15,653 bases of DNA from RGIG5270 sp045657185 (GTDB lineage: Bacteria > Verrucomicrobiota > Lentisphaeria > Victivallales > Victivallaceae), in contig JAZOSO010000172.1 of the NCBI GenBank assembly GCA_045657185.1, positions 1-15,653 of the forward strand, given 5' to 3'. Under the pieces are notes generated by a model, which saw only the letters and a program-made list of their open reading frames with translations, had not been told where the DNA came from and made no database searches. Made by a program: the position numbers and the translations under genes. Shown here one piece after another: positions 6,354 to 14,028 of the stretch; the stretch's first letter is position 1, and every line of letters begins with the position of its first letter.

Positions 6354-7895
6354 ATGATAAATATGTTTTGTTTTCAATGTCAGGAAACCTGCGGCAATAC
6401 CGGCTGTACAATGACAGGCGCATGCGGCAAAACGGCATCTCTTGCCAATGCCATGGATGAATTGATACACCATTTGAAAATCATTGCTTTGAACCGTAAG
6501 GTATCACATGAGTTAACTATTTTTATTGCCAAGTCACTTTACATGACAATTACCAACACCGACTTCAGTGAAAAATCAATAATCGCCCGTCTGCGAAAAG
6601 CACAAAAAATCGCCGGCAGCACATCATTCAATGCTCCGTCCGGAGTTATTTCAAATGAAAATGAAAATATTGTTTCACTTCGTGAATTTATAACTTACGC
6701 TCTGAAAGGAATTTGCGCATATATAGTTCATGCGGATTCTCTCGGCGGCAAAGATGAATCACTGGATAATTTTATTTTTCATGCACTGCGTACAATCTCG
6801 GAAGAGACAGACATCATCAAACTTGAAATGCTTCTTACAGAAACAGGTGCAGCCGCTATAAAGGCGATGTCTCTGCTGGATGAAATGCACACAACACAAT
6901 TCGGCTCTCAGGAAAAAACTGTTGTTTCAACTGCAGTCGGCAAAAATCCCTCTATCCTCGTATCAGGGCATGACCTCAAAGACCTTTATGAACTGCTGAT
7001 ACAGACAGAAAACAAAGGAATTGATGTTTACACCCACGGAGAAATGCTGTGCGCACATGCTTATATGCAGTTTAAAAAATTTCCGCACCTACGCGGTCAT
7101 TACGGGTCGGCATGGTATCGTCAAAACTCAGAATTCACATCTTTTAACGGGGCAATTCTTATGACTTCAAACTGCATTACACCCGTTCAAAAAGCATACA
7201 GCAGCCGTATTTTTACCACTAACTGCTGCCGCTATCCCGGTCTTCAGCATATTGAAGATGCTCAAAATGGCATGATGAAAGATTTTTCACCCGTTATTGA
7301 ATGTGCCGCGGCCTGTCCGCCGCCGACAGAACTTGAAAACCGTGAATTTATTATCGGTTTTGCCCATAATGAGCTGAACAACCATCTTGAACAAATAATT
7401 GAAAACATCCATAGCGGAGCAATCAAACGCTTTATCGTCATGGCAGGCTGTGACGGCAGGCAAAAAACACGCAGCTATTATTCAGATGTCGCCACACTTC
7501 TGCCGCAAGATACAATAATCCTTACCGCAGGCTGTGCCAAATACCGCTATAATTCATTTTATTTCGGTGAAATCAACGGTATTCCGCGACTGCTTGACGC
7601 AGGACAATGCAACGATTCATACAGTCTGGCGGTTTTCGCATTGAAACTGAAAGAAGCCCTCGGCGAAGAAGATATCAATAAACTTCCCATCTCATTTGAT
7701 ATCGCATGGTATGAACAAAAAGCAGCAGCAATTCTGCTCGCACTGCTCTCTCTGGGATTCAAAAATATCCGTCTCGGTCCGACTATTCCCGCCTTTGTTT
7801 CCCCAAAAATATTAAAGTTCCTGGAAAAAAATTACAAACTCAAAACAATTTTATCTCCGCATGAAGATATCAGCTCAATGTTCCGCGGCAAATAA
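6354..7895 (+). CDS. hcp: Hybrid cluster protein (hydroxylamine / NO reductase)
   Basis: A cytosolic Fe-S enzyme of the hybrid cluster family, which reduces hydroxylamine in vitro and is linked to nitric oxide detoxification in anaerobes. It has 513 residues. The N-terminal cluster motif is CX2CX8CX5C (C6, C9, C18, C24), with an extra C13. All hybrid-cluster ligands align by spacing with the Desulfovibrio protein: H206, E230, C274, C366 (the persulfide cysteine), C394, C419, E454, plus K456 in WYEQK. The protein is about 40 residues shorter than the 553-residue Desulfovibrio form, nearly all lost between the N-terminal cluster and H206. The start at 6354 is chosen because AAAGGA lies 10 bases before it. 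An in-frame ATG at 6363 would begin MFCFQC as in homologues and is also possible, as is 6324. It appears to be transcribed alone. No hcr reductase gene is next to it. Confidence 0.94.
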   Translation: MINMFCFQCQETCGNTGCTMTGACGKTASLANAMDELIHHLKIIALNRKVSHELTIFIAKSLYMTITNTDFSEKSIIARLRKAQKIAGSTSFNAPSGVISNENENIVSLREFITYALKGICAYIVHADSLGGKDESLDNFIFHALRTISEETDIIKLEMLLTETGAAAIKAMSLLDEMHTTQFGSQEKTVVSTAVGKNPSILVSGHDLKDLYELLIQTENKGIDVYTHGEMLCAHAYMQFKKFPHLRGHYGSAWYRQNSEFTSFNGAILMTSNCITPVQKAYSSRIFTTNCCRYPGLQHIEDAQNGMMKDFSPVIECAAACPPPTELENREFIIGFAHNELNNHLEQIIENIHSGAIKRFIVMAGCDGRQKTRSYYSDVATLLPQDTIILTAGCAKYRYNSFYFGEINGIPRLLDAGQCNDSYSLAVFALKLKEALGEEDINKLPISFDIAWYEQKAAAILLALLSLGFKNIRLGPTIPAFVSPKILKFLEKNYKLKTILSPHEDISSMFRGK

Positions 7896-7933
7896 TTTTA
7901 CCCGGCTTTGTTATAAAAGATGACTGATTTATT

Positions 7934-8116
7934 GCAGGAGGAGAAGAAAAAACCTTTTGGCGTTTCACCCGCCTTTTTATATGGTTCTTTTCTTCTCCCC
8001 CTGCACCCCCTCATCTTTTTCCAAACCTTTTAATTATATTTGACATTTTCTTCAGTCAAATTTATAGAAAATTATTGGAAAAATGATAAAAATAAGTCTA
8101 TATTTAGTACAGAGCC
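7934..8116 (-). repeat. Long hairpin repeat H, copy D, with spacer and module M
   Basis: The arms are 7934-7954 and 7983-8004. The 28-base loop contains GGCG and CGCC and is the reverse complement of the copy A loop with one change. The C-rich flank, AT-rich link and module M (ending 8116) match copy C almost base for base. It begins 38 bases after the hcp stop and has the same orientation relative to hcp as copy C has to leuD. Confidence 0.9.
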
Positions 8117-8164
8117 AAAGAAAATTAAAACGCTCTGTTCCCAATACAGGTTGATATTTATTTT

Positions 8165-8191
8165 GCAAGGGGGCTTGTATCGCCCCCTTGT
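8165..8191. repeat. G-run hairpin, copy 2
   Basis: GCAAGGGGG at 8165-8173 pairs with CCCCCTTGT at 8183-8191 (a G-T pair at the base) around a nine-base loop. The arms match copy 1 at 58-84, the loop does not, and AAAAAATC follows within 12 bases in both. It lies 48 bases beyond module M of copy D. Confidence 0.65.
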
Positions 8192-8269
8192 AAAAAATCC
8201 GTCATTTTTTATAACACAGCCTTTTTCTTTGCAGTAAGGAGTAAACTTGAATTTCTGTTGTCAAGACTG

Positions 8270-9010
8270 TTATTTTACCAGGACTGACAACGGCATGAGA
8301 AATTTCTGCCAGATATCCTGAACAGAAAGCGAAGCGGATTCATCATCACTTATTACAAACTCTGTTCCGATGAAAAAGTCGCACCAGAGGAAAGCATCGG
8401 CGGCAATTTCCTCCATTGCTTTGCCGAAAGTTTCACCGTTGCGGACTTGATTGAGCATTTTTAAATTCATAGCTTTTCGCACTGCATTACGGACTTTGAT
8501 ATTGTCATTTACAACGTCAAAGTCAAGTTCGTAACGGTCAAAAGCCTTTTTCTCCTCGGTATAAGGGTCAAAAAGTCCGGGGTCATCAACATATGAACCG
8601 TGCAGACGGATTTTCAACTCAAGTTCACCGAGCGCATTTTTTGTCTCCTGCAAAAGAGGCAGAAGTTTATTTTGTCTGCAAAATTTCACCCATTCAGGAA
8701 AAGCCCAGCTGTCATTTTCCATTATCAGACGCCGTCCTTTTTTTGACGGATAGACAACTGCGAGTTCCGGGGCGAGACCTTTGGTGCAGATTACGCCGCA
8801 ATTTATTTTCTCTGCGGATTGCCATTCAAAATAGAACTTGCCGAATTTAAAAAACGGCAGTTCAGATGACGGCACAATATACCATGCGCTTTCTGTCGGA
8901 CGATAGTGGTCAAACGGACGACGGGCGCATTTGAAAAAATTTTCGCTGTTGATAAGGTCGTAAATACTTTGTGACAGCGTACGCGGTGATTTATTGAAAC
9001 ATTGATACAT
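8270..9010 (-). CDS. Protein of unknown function, last gene of the ffh-mla operon
   Basis: 246 residues that I do not recognise. It has no signal peptide or membrane segment and appears soluble, with many aromatic and acidic residues. The N-terminal half is rich in Trp, Tyr and Phe (W43, W63, W102, W107), with a C71-x3-C75 pair. The middle carries acidic loops (about 141-170), and a helix-prone stretch runs from 171 to 205. The start is four bases after the mlaD stop. The nearest ribosome-binding candidate, GGAG, lies inside the end of mlaD at a long spacing of 13 bases, so translation may depend on ribosomes finishing mlaD. Position suggests a link to the transporter, perhaps cytoplasmic. 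That is inference from gene order only. Confidence 0.75.
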   Translation of the reverse strand: MYQCFNKSPRTLSQSIYDLINSENFFKCARRPFDHYRPTESAWYIVPSSELPFFKFGKFYFEWQSAEKINCGVICTKGLAPELAVVYPSKKGRRLIMENDSWAFPEWVKFCRQNKLLPLLQETKNALGELELKIRLHGSYVDDPGLFDPYTEEKKAFDRYELDFDVVNDNIKVRNAVRKAMNLKMLNQVRNGETFGKAMEEIAADAFLWCDFFIGTEFVISDDESASLSVQDIWQKFLMPLSVLVK

Positions 9011-9014
9011 AATA

Positions 9015-9989
9015 TTATTTCATCTCCACAGAGTGAGCTTCTTTGCCGCGCAGGACAGCACTGGGGTTTTCATTGAGTAAATTGATAAGCACCACAAGTT
9101 TATCCAAAGCGGCATTGAGTTTGTACAGCGTATTTTCCAAACTTTCCGAACTGTGAGCGACAGCATCTCCGGCATTACGGATGGAAGAAGCGGTTTTGCC
9201 GATATTTGCTTCAGCATTGACTTTTGCCGCCAATGCGCCGAATTCATTAACGGCTTTCTGCAAATCATTAAGCACACTGTCAAGACGGTCATCAGTAATA
9301 GCTTTATCAAGTTTGGCGGTTATATTTTTCAAGTTGGCAACAGTGTCCTGCAAAGTATCATCATTGATAAACTCATTGATTTTGACTGCGCTGTTCTCCA
9401 AACTGGCAGAAATTTTATCAAAACGGATTTTGGAAATATTTTCAAGTGATTTACTGATATTCTGAATAGCATCAGAGAGCATTGACGGCGCAGCGGGGAT
9501 ATATATTTCATCATAAGCAAGCCCTGAAGGTGCAGGCAGCAACTTATCAGCTGCCGCATTGAAATAATTGAGTTCGACATATTTGAAACCGGTAATACCG
9601 GCAAACTCCATGCGTACCTGCAAGCCTTTTTTGATTTGATTGCGGATAAACATTTTGAGGTCGTTACTCTGTTCCTCGGCGGAACTTACCATAATTTCAG
9701 TATTGTTGCTGCTCGGAGGAATAAAAGCGGCCGGATCTATCTGCATTTTGATACGGATTTTACTGTCATTCTGCATAATGGCGATTTCAGTGACTTTTCC
9801 GACAGGGACTCCGCGGAATTTTACTTGCGAACCTTTTTCCAAGCCCTGCACTGACTCATTATAAATTGTAACCAGTTTGACTTCATCTTTAAAAATATCA
9901 CTGCCGCCGAAAAGCAGTATTATCCCGATAAAGGCAACTATACCGCTGACGATAAAAACGCCGATTTTAAATTTATTTACTTCTACCAT
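9015..9989 (-). CDS. mlaD: MlaD-like MCE-domain lipid-binding protein
   Basis: Substrate-binding component of an MCE-type ABC transporter that moves phospholipid between the inner and outer membranes. It has 324 residues. A single N-terminal membrane segment (about 9-28) would anchor it in the inner membrane with the rest in the periplasm. The MCE domain follows (about 37-142), with the typical VKFRGVPVGKV at 57-66 and GITGFKYVEL at 131-140. The C-terminal half (about 170-300) is polar and helix-prone with spaced Leu and Asn, as in longer MCE proteins whose helices build a barrel or needle. This makes it much longer than E. coli MlaD (about 183). AGGAG lies ten bases before the start, inside the end of mlaF, and the intergenic gap is seven bases. 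No MlaC, MlaB or MlaA is in the window. Confidence 0.9.
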   Translation of the reverse strand: MVEVNKFKIGVFIVSGIVAFIGIILLFGGSDIFKDEVKLVTIYNESVQGLEKGSQVKFRGVPVGKVTEIAIMQNDSKIRIKMQIDPAAFIPPSSNNTEIMVSSAEEQSNDLKMFIRNQIKKGLQVRMEFAGITGFKYVELNYFNAAADKLLPAPSGLAYDEIYIPAAPSMLSDAIQNISKSLENISKIRFDKISASLENSAVKINEFINDDTLQDTVANLKNITAKLDKAITDDRLDSVLNDLQKAVNEFGALAAKVNAEANIGKTASSIRNAGDAVAHSSESLENTLYKLNAALDKLVVLINLLNENPSAVLRGKEAHSVEMK

Positions 9990-9996
9990 AACTTAC

Positions 9997-10773
9997 TTAC
10001 TCCTGTCTTTTTAAATTATTGCGTCCGAGCAGACAACGGACAAATTCACTGTGCGAATGATCCTGGAGATAATGCGGATTGCCGATATCCGCAATCGTTT
10101 TTACCGTTTTATCAAGAACCACCACACGGTCGCTGATTGCAAAAATACTGTCAAGTTCATGCGTTACCAGCACAATCGTTGACTGAGAAATATCTCTTAC
10201 TTCTTTGATAAGCGCATCAAACTCTGCCGAACTTATCGGGTCAAGCCCCGCTGACGGTTCATCAAAAAAAAGCAGTTCCGGGGAAAGTGCCATTGCTCTG
10301 GCAAGACCTGCACGCTTTTTCATACCGCCGGAAATTTCAGACGGCATGTAATCCGCAAATTTATCCATACCGACCATTTCCAGTTTTTCAAGAACAATTT
10401 TCCGTATTTCATCAGCAGATTTATCGGTATGTTCCTCAAGCGGCAAAGCCACATTTTCAGCAATAGTCAACGAGCCGAGCAGTGCGCCCGACTGATAAGT
10501 AATACCCATTTTTTTCATCATCACGCGGCGGCGCAGCTCTCCGCATGCAGTCAGGTCCCGTCCGAGAATTCTGATTGAACCATCAAGCGGAGTATAAAGT
10601 CCGATAATATTTTTCAACAGTGTACTTTTTCCGCAGCCTGACTGTCCGAGGATTGAAATTATTTCTCCCTTGTGAACATCAAAATTTATATCCTTCATAA
10701 TGATTTTATCATCATAACCGATGGTTACATCACGCAAGCTCAAAACAATCGTTGTCTCTCCGTCACTCATCAT
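9997..10773 (-). CDS. mlaF: MlaF-like ABC transporter ATP-binding protein
   Basis: ATPase that drives the MCE lipid transporter from the cytoplasmic face. From the chosen start it has 258 residues. Walker A is GQSGCGKST (43-51), the Q-loop glutamine is about Q94, the signature is SGGMKKR (148-154), Walker B ends in D171-E172 (LLFFDEP), and the switch histidine is H205. The signature form SGGMKKR is typical of MlaF and plant TGD3 relatives. I chose 10773 because GGAGG lies five bases upstream, at the end of mlaE. The next codon is also ATG (8-base spacing) and could be the true start. A longer version from 10794 would overlap mlaE by 20 bases and lacks a ribosome-binding site. mlaE stops one base before this start. 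Confidence 0.93.
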   Translation of the reverse strand: MMSDGETTIVLSLRDVTIGYDDKIIMKDINFDVHKGEIISILGQSGCGKSTLLKNIIGLYTPLDGSIRILGRDLTACGELRRRVMMKKMGITYQSGALLGSLTIAENVALPLEEHTDKSADEIRKIVLEKLEMVGMDKFADYMPSEISGGMKKRAGLARAMALSPELLFFDEPSAGLDPISSAEFDALIKEVRDISQSTIVLVTHELDSIFAISDRVVVLDKTVKTIADIGNPHYLQDHSHSEFVRCLLGRNNLKRQE

Positions 10774-10774
10774 T

Positions 10775-11572
10775 TTAACCTCCGAATGAATCAATCACGG
10801 CAATGAGTGCATCACATATAACAACGGCAAGAATACCTGAAACAACGGCATTTGTCGCACTGCGTCCGACACCTTGAGCGTCCATAGTTGAGCGTAAGCC
10901 GTGATAACAGCCGATGAGCGCAATCAGTACCGCAAATATCACGCTTTTGCCGATACCGAAAAGAAATGTCCCCGCATCAAGAATATTAACCGTCCGCATA
11001 TAATACGCACCTATCGGAATATCCGCCATGATATTGCCGACAAACATTCCGCCGAGCAATGCGGCAATATCACCGAAAGCACTCAATATCGGCAATGCAA
11101 TCATCATAGCAATAAGTTTGGGAATAATAATAAACCTGGGAATTGAAATACCCATAGTGGAAAGAGCATTGACCTCCTCATCGGCAATCATAGTTCCGAT
11201 TTCAGCGGCAAAAGCCGACCCCGCACGCCCGGTGGCAATTATCGCCACCATAAAAGGGCCGAGTTCTTTCAGTACCGAAAAACTTACCATATCCACAATA
11301 AATATTTCCGTACCGAATTTGGAAAGCTGTAACGCCCCCTGAAATGCAAGAATCATCCCCAGCAGAAAACAAATAAGCAGTACGATAGGCACCGACTGCA
11401 CTCCGCACTGCTCAAGATAATAAAGAGTTTCTCTCATACGGATATTGAACGGGTGACGCACTGCGTCAACAACTGCCAGAAAAACATCTCCGCAGAATAC
11501 AAAAAAATCATAAACTTTTTTATTCCGCTTTTTCTGCCATTTTTCAATATCGGCAAAATTCAACATCCGCAT
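10775..11572 (-). CDS. mlaE: MlaE-like permease of the MCE lipid transporter
   Basis: Inner-membrane permease that pairs with MlaF and receives or delivers lipid through MlaD. It has 265 residues, the usual length. Hydrophobic segments lie at about 61-80, 147-180, 200-222 and 242-262, after an amphipathic N-terminal helix. The family signature is clear: KELGPFMVAIIATGRAGSAF (102-121), followed by AEIGTM (123-128). There is no N-terminal STAS domain. The start at 11572 has AGGA nine bases upstream, and a second ATG two codons later is spaced too far away. It starts 21 bases after the 267-aa gene and ends next to mlaF, which indicates a single transcript. Confidence 0.93.
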   Translation of the reverse strand: MRMLNFADIEKWQKKRNKKVYDFFVFCGDVFLAVVDAVRHPFNIRMRETLYYLEQCGVQSVPIVLLICFLLGMILAFQGALQLSKFGTEIFIVDMVSFSVLKELGPFMVAIIATGRAGSAFAAEIGTMIADEEVNALSTMGISIPRFIIIPKLIAMMIALPILSAFGDIAALLGGMFVGNIMADIPIGAYYMRTVNILDAGTFLFGIGKSVIFAVLIALIGCYHGLRSTMDAQGVGRSATNAVVSGILAVVICDALIAVIDSFGG

Positions 11573-11593
11573 AAAAGCATATCCTGCAATTTG

Positions 11594-12397
11594 TCAGAAT
11601 CCGCGCTGAACGACACGCTGCTGTTTGATTTTAGGTTCTTCAAGATAAAGAGAGTACCATGCCTCTCCGAGGTTGGCATTGGAGAAATGTTTGACTTTGC
11701 CGTTGACGAGATTTTCACGGTTGGCATTAAGCACAGGATTGTCAATGCGGTTTTTAGCCTGAGCGAGAACTGCGGAAGCCATTTCATATTTTTCGCTTTT
11801 TACCAGAATCCATGAATAAAGAGCATAGAGCAGAACAGCATCATCTCCCTTAAAGCGGCGGCACTTGCCGGCAAGATACTTTTCGCATTTAGGGTCTTGA
11901 TTTTTGTACATACGGACAGCCTTGATAGCCACGCTGCGGCTGTCAAAAATAAAGCTCTCTTTGAGCAGAGCGTCAACTTTTTTAAACTCTTTTAGCTGAT
12001 AATAAAGCATCATTTTCATAGTATTTATCTGACGCTTCAAAAGAATATTCCAGAGGAAATAGGGTTTGGCTTTGTCAGTAATACTGAGAGCATCGCGAAG
12101 TGCCTGATTCTGTTCTTTTTCCAGCATCTGCTGTGCGGCTTTGGGACTGCTCATGGGGCGAGACTGCATCATTGCCATTTTGCGGTTGAGTTTATTCTGT
12201 GTCTTTTCCATAAGAGACTGGATTTCGCCTGTAATGTTATTGATTTTTTTACGGATGAAAAGACCGATTGAAATTTGAATAACAAAGAAAATACCGACAC
12301 CGATAAATATTGACCAGTTTTTGTCAATATCTCCGGCGGTCATACTGATATAAGCACCTGCACAGGCACACAATACTGCAATTATAATTGTAAGCAT
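11594..12397 (-). CDS. Two-pass membrane protein with a helical, TPR-like domain, unknown function
   Basis: 267 residues that I do not recognise by family. Two N-terminal hydrophobic segments (about 2-21 and 29-48) are separated by a short polar loop and would place the rest in the cytoplasm, since KK follows the second. A helical, charged, Met- and Gln-rich stretch (about 50-105) may form a coiled coil. Residues 125-225 look like paired helices with TPR-style spacing (YYQLKEFKKVDALL, then LYALYSWILVKSEKYEMA), similar to tetratricopeptide proteins. The start is well supported by AGGAGG seven bases upstream. It lies 15 bases after ffh and 21 before mlaE. A scaffold or assembly role at the membrane is conceivable but unproven. 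Confidence 0.8.
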   Translation of the reverse strand: MLTIIIAVLCACAGAYISMTAGDIDKNWSIFIGVGIFFVIQISIGLFIRKKINNITGEIQSLMEKTQNKLNRKMAMMQSRPMSSPKAAQQMLEKEQNQALRDALSITDKAKPYFLWNILLKRQINTMKMMLYYQLKEFKKVDALLKESFIFDSRSVAIKAVRMYKNQDPKCEKYLAGKCRRFKGDDAVLLYALYSWILVKSEKYEMASAVLAQAKNRIDNPVLNANRENLVNGKVKHFSNANLGEAWYSLYLEEPKIKQQRVVQRGF

Positions 12398-12412
12398 AAA
12401 AATTCCTCCTGA

Positions 12413-13876
12413 TTATTTTTTACGGCGTTGTTTCTGTTTTGCTTTTTTCTTGAGCTTGTTGAGGCGTTTGCGTTTCTCCTGCTCCTTCTGCGACAGCTGC
12501 CCCGGAGTATTCATAATCGCCTGACCGGGATTGGGCATTGCGTCAAAATTGGGCATATTATTAGCACCGCCGGAAAGCATCTTGCCAATCAAGTTGTTGT
12601 TTTTCAACATCTTACGCATCATATTAAACTGATTTATCATACCGCTGACTTTTTCAAGCGGCATACCTGAACCTTTGGCAATACGGCGTTTGCGGCTGAA
12701 ATCAATGATATCGGGATTTTCGCGTTCTTTCGGAGTCATGGAGGTAATCATAGCCTCCATATATACCAACTCTTTCGGATTGATTGCTCCCATTGCCTTT
12801 GACAACTGTCTGCCGCCGGGGAGAAACTTCAAAATTCCCTCAAAACCGCCGAGACGGCTGAGCTGACGCAGCTGGGAAAGAAAGTCATTATAATCAAATT
12901 TGTGCTTTTTCAAATGGTCATGCAGACGGCGTGCTTCATCTTCATCAACCTCCTGCGCGGCGCGTTCAACGAGAGAAACGACATCACCCATACCGAGAAT
13001 GCGGTTTGCAAGTCTTTCAGGGTTAAAGACTTCAAAATCTTCAAGCTTTTCACCTGTACCGAGAAACTTAATCGGACAACCGGTAACTTTTTTAATGGAC
13101 AACGCTGCACCGGCGCGGGAGTCACCGTCCATTTTGGTCATAACGAAACCTGTGAGGCTCAACGCTTTATTGAATTTATCCGCAACGGAAACAGCCTCCT
13201 GACCGAGAGCAGAGTCTGCAATAAGCAGAATTTCATCGGCAAAAACAGTCTGCTGCAAACGGATAAGTTCCTGAATCATAACATCATCTATCTGCAAACG
13301 GCCCGCAGTATCGACGATGACCACATCCATTTGCTGCGCGCCTGCCTGTTCAACCGCATTTTTGACGATAGCAGGCAGATTGACACTGGTACGCTCAGCG
13401 TAAACCGGAACTCCGATTTCTTTACCGAGAATTTCCAGCTGGTCAATAGCAGCGGGACGGTAAACGTCAGCGGCAACCATCATAACTTTCTTATTATGAG
13501 CAAGTTTGATATGCCGCGCCAACTTTGCTGAAGTTGTAGTTTTGCCGGAACCGTGCAGACCGACCATCATAATAACAGTCGGTTTCTTGCTCAAATTGAG
13601 TTCAGCAACACCGCTGCCGAGCAATTCAACCAAGTGGTCGTTAATAATTTTTATCAACTGTTGAGCGGGAGTTACACTGCGGGTGACTTGAGCCCCCAGA
13701 CTTGCAATTTTTACCTGCTCTACGAACTCTCTTGCGACTTCCACATTCACATCGGCTTCGAGCAGAGCGATGCGAATTTCGGACAGTGCATCGGAGATAT
13801 TTTTCTCCGTAAGAGTACTGTTGCCACGCAGTGTACGGAACACGTCGTGAAGTTTATCGCTTAAATTTTCAAACAT
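12413..13876 (-). CDS. ffh: Signal recognition particle protein Ffh (SRP54)
   Basis: GTPase that binds 4.5S RNA and nascent signal sequences and delivers ribosomes to FtsY at the inner membrane. It has 487 residues, a little longer than E. coli (453). The N domain spans about 1-90. The GTPase motifs are G106-LHGSGKTTT (the usual form is GLQGAGKTT), DTAGR (189-193) and TKMDGD (247-252), with the closing-loop GTGEKLEDFEVF at 273-284. The M domain carries the RNA-binding RKRRIAKGSG (395-404) and a methionine-rich groove. The tail (about 437-487) is rich in Asn and Pro and then strongly basic. The start has AAGGT six bases upstream and good promoter boxes behind it. It leads the six-gene minus-strand operon. 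Confidence 0.96.
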   Translation of the reverse strand: MFENLSDKLHDVFRTLRGNSTLTEKNISDALSEIRIALLEADVNVEVAREFVEQVKIASLGAQVTRSVTPAQQLIKIINDHLVELLGSGVAELNLSKKPTVIMMVGLHGSGKTTTSAKLARHIKLAHNKKVMMVAADVYRPAAIDQLEILGKEIGVPVYAERTSVNLPAIVKNAVEQAGAQQMDVVIVDTAGRLQIDDVMIQELIRLQQTVFADEILLIADSALGQEAVSVADKFNKALSLTGFVMTKMDGDSRAGAALSIKKVTGCPIKFLGTGEKLEDFEVFNPERLANRILGMGDVVSLVERAAQEVDEDEARRLHDHLKKHKFDYNDFLSQLRQLSRLGGFEGILKFLPGGRQLSKAMGAINPKELVYMEAMITSMTPKERENPDIIDFSRKRRIAKGSGMPLEKVSGMINQFNMMRKMLKNNNLIGKMLSGGANNMPNFDAMPNPGQAIMNTPGQLSQKEQEKRKRLNKLKKKAKQKQRRKK

Positions 13877-13917
13877 AAAATACCTTGTTTTTTATTTTTG
13901 TTACACTATCATACAAT

Positions 13918-13946
13918 AATATAATGTAGAATATTCATACTTTCAA
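13918..13946 (-). promoter_or_regulatory. Promoter of the ffh operon
   Basis: On the minus strand, TTGAAA (13946-13941) is followed after exactly 17 bases by TATATT (13923-13918). Each box matches five of six consensus positions. It lies about 42 bases before the ffh start. A second -10-like TATGAT occurs slightly downstream (13914-13909) but lacks a matching -35 box. Confidence 0.55.
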
Positions 13947-13947
13947 G

Positions 13948-13976
13948 TTGCTTTTATCGGAAAATGCGTTTATATT
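13948..13976 (+). promoter_or_regulatory. Promoter of ilvD
   Basis: TTGCTT (13948-13953), a 17-base spacer and TATATT (13971-13976). The -10 box matches five of six positions, the -35 box only three. About 45 bases of leader precede the ribosome-binding site AAGGAG (14017-14022), which is six bases before the ATG. The -35 box is one base away from the -35 box of the ffh promoter on the other strand. No attenuator or leader peptide is visible in this short leader. Confidence 0.4.
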
Positions 13977-14028
13977 ATATAAATTATAACTTTTTTTTAA
14001 TTTCTCATCAAAAAATAAGGAGTTTATC

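Larger units (their letters stand above)
7896..8269. other. Gene-free convergent spacer between hcp and the 246-aa gene
   Basis: These 374 bases lie between two genes that point at each other. They hold repeat copy D with module M (7934-8116), a G-run hairpin (8165-8191) and a weak inverted repeat, GTTGTCA at 8257-8263 with TGACAAC at 8285-8291, which spans the stop codon of the minus-strand gene. No standard hairpin-plus-T-run terminator is visible on either strand, although both transcripts must end here. Confidence 0.75.

Noticed and set aside
1..8200. CRISPR array or integron cassette array suggested by spaced repeats near a tyrosine recombinase
   Set aside because: The repeats are kilobases apart, vary in loop and module order, and lie between housekeeping genes. 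There are no cas genes, no regular spacers and no cassette structure.
8236..8322. AGGAG followed by a TTG-started frame of about 24 codons
   Set aside because: It has a good-looking ribosome-binding site, but it is very short, overlaps the end of the opposite gene, and shows no sign of selection that I can see. It is probably chance.
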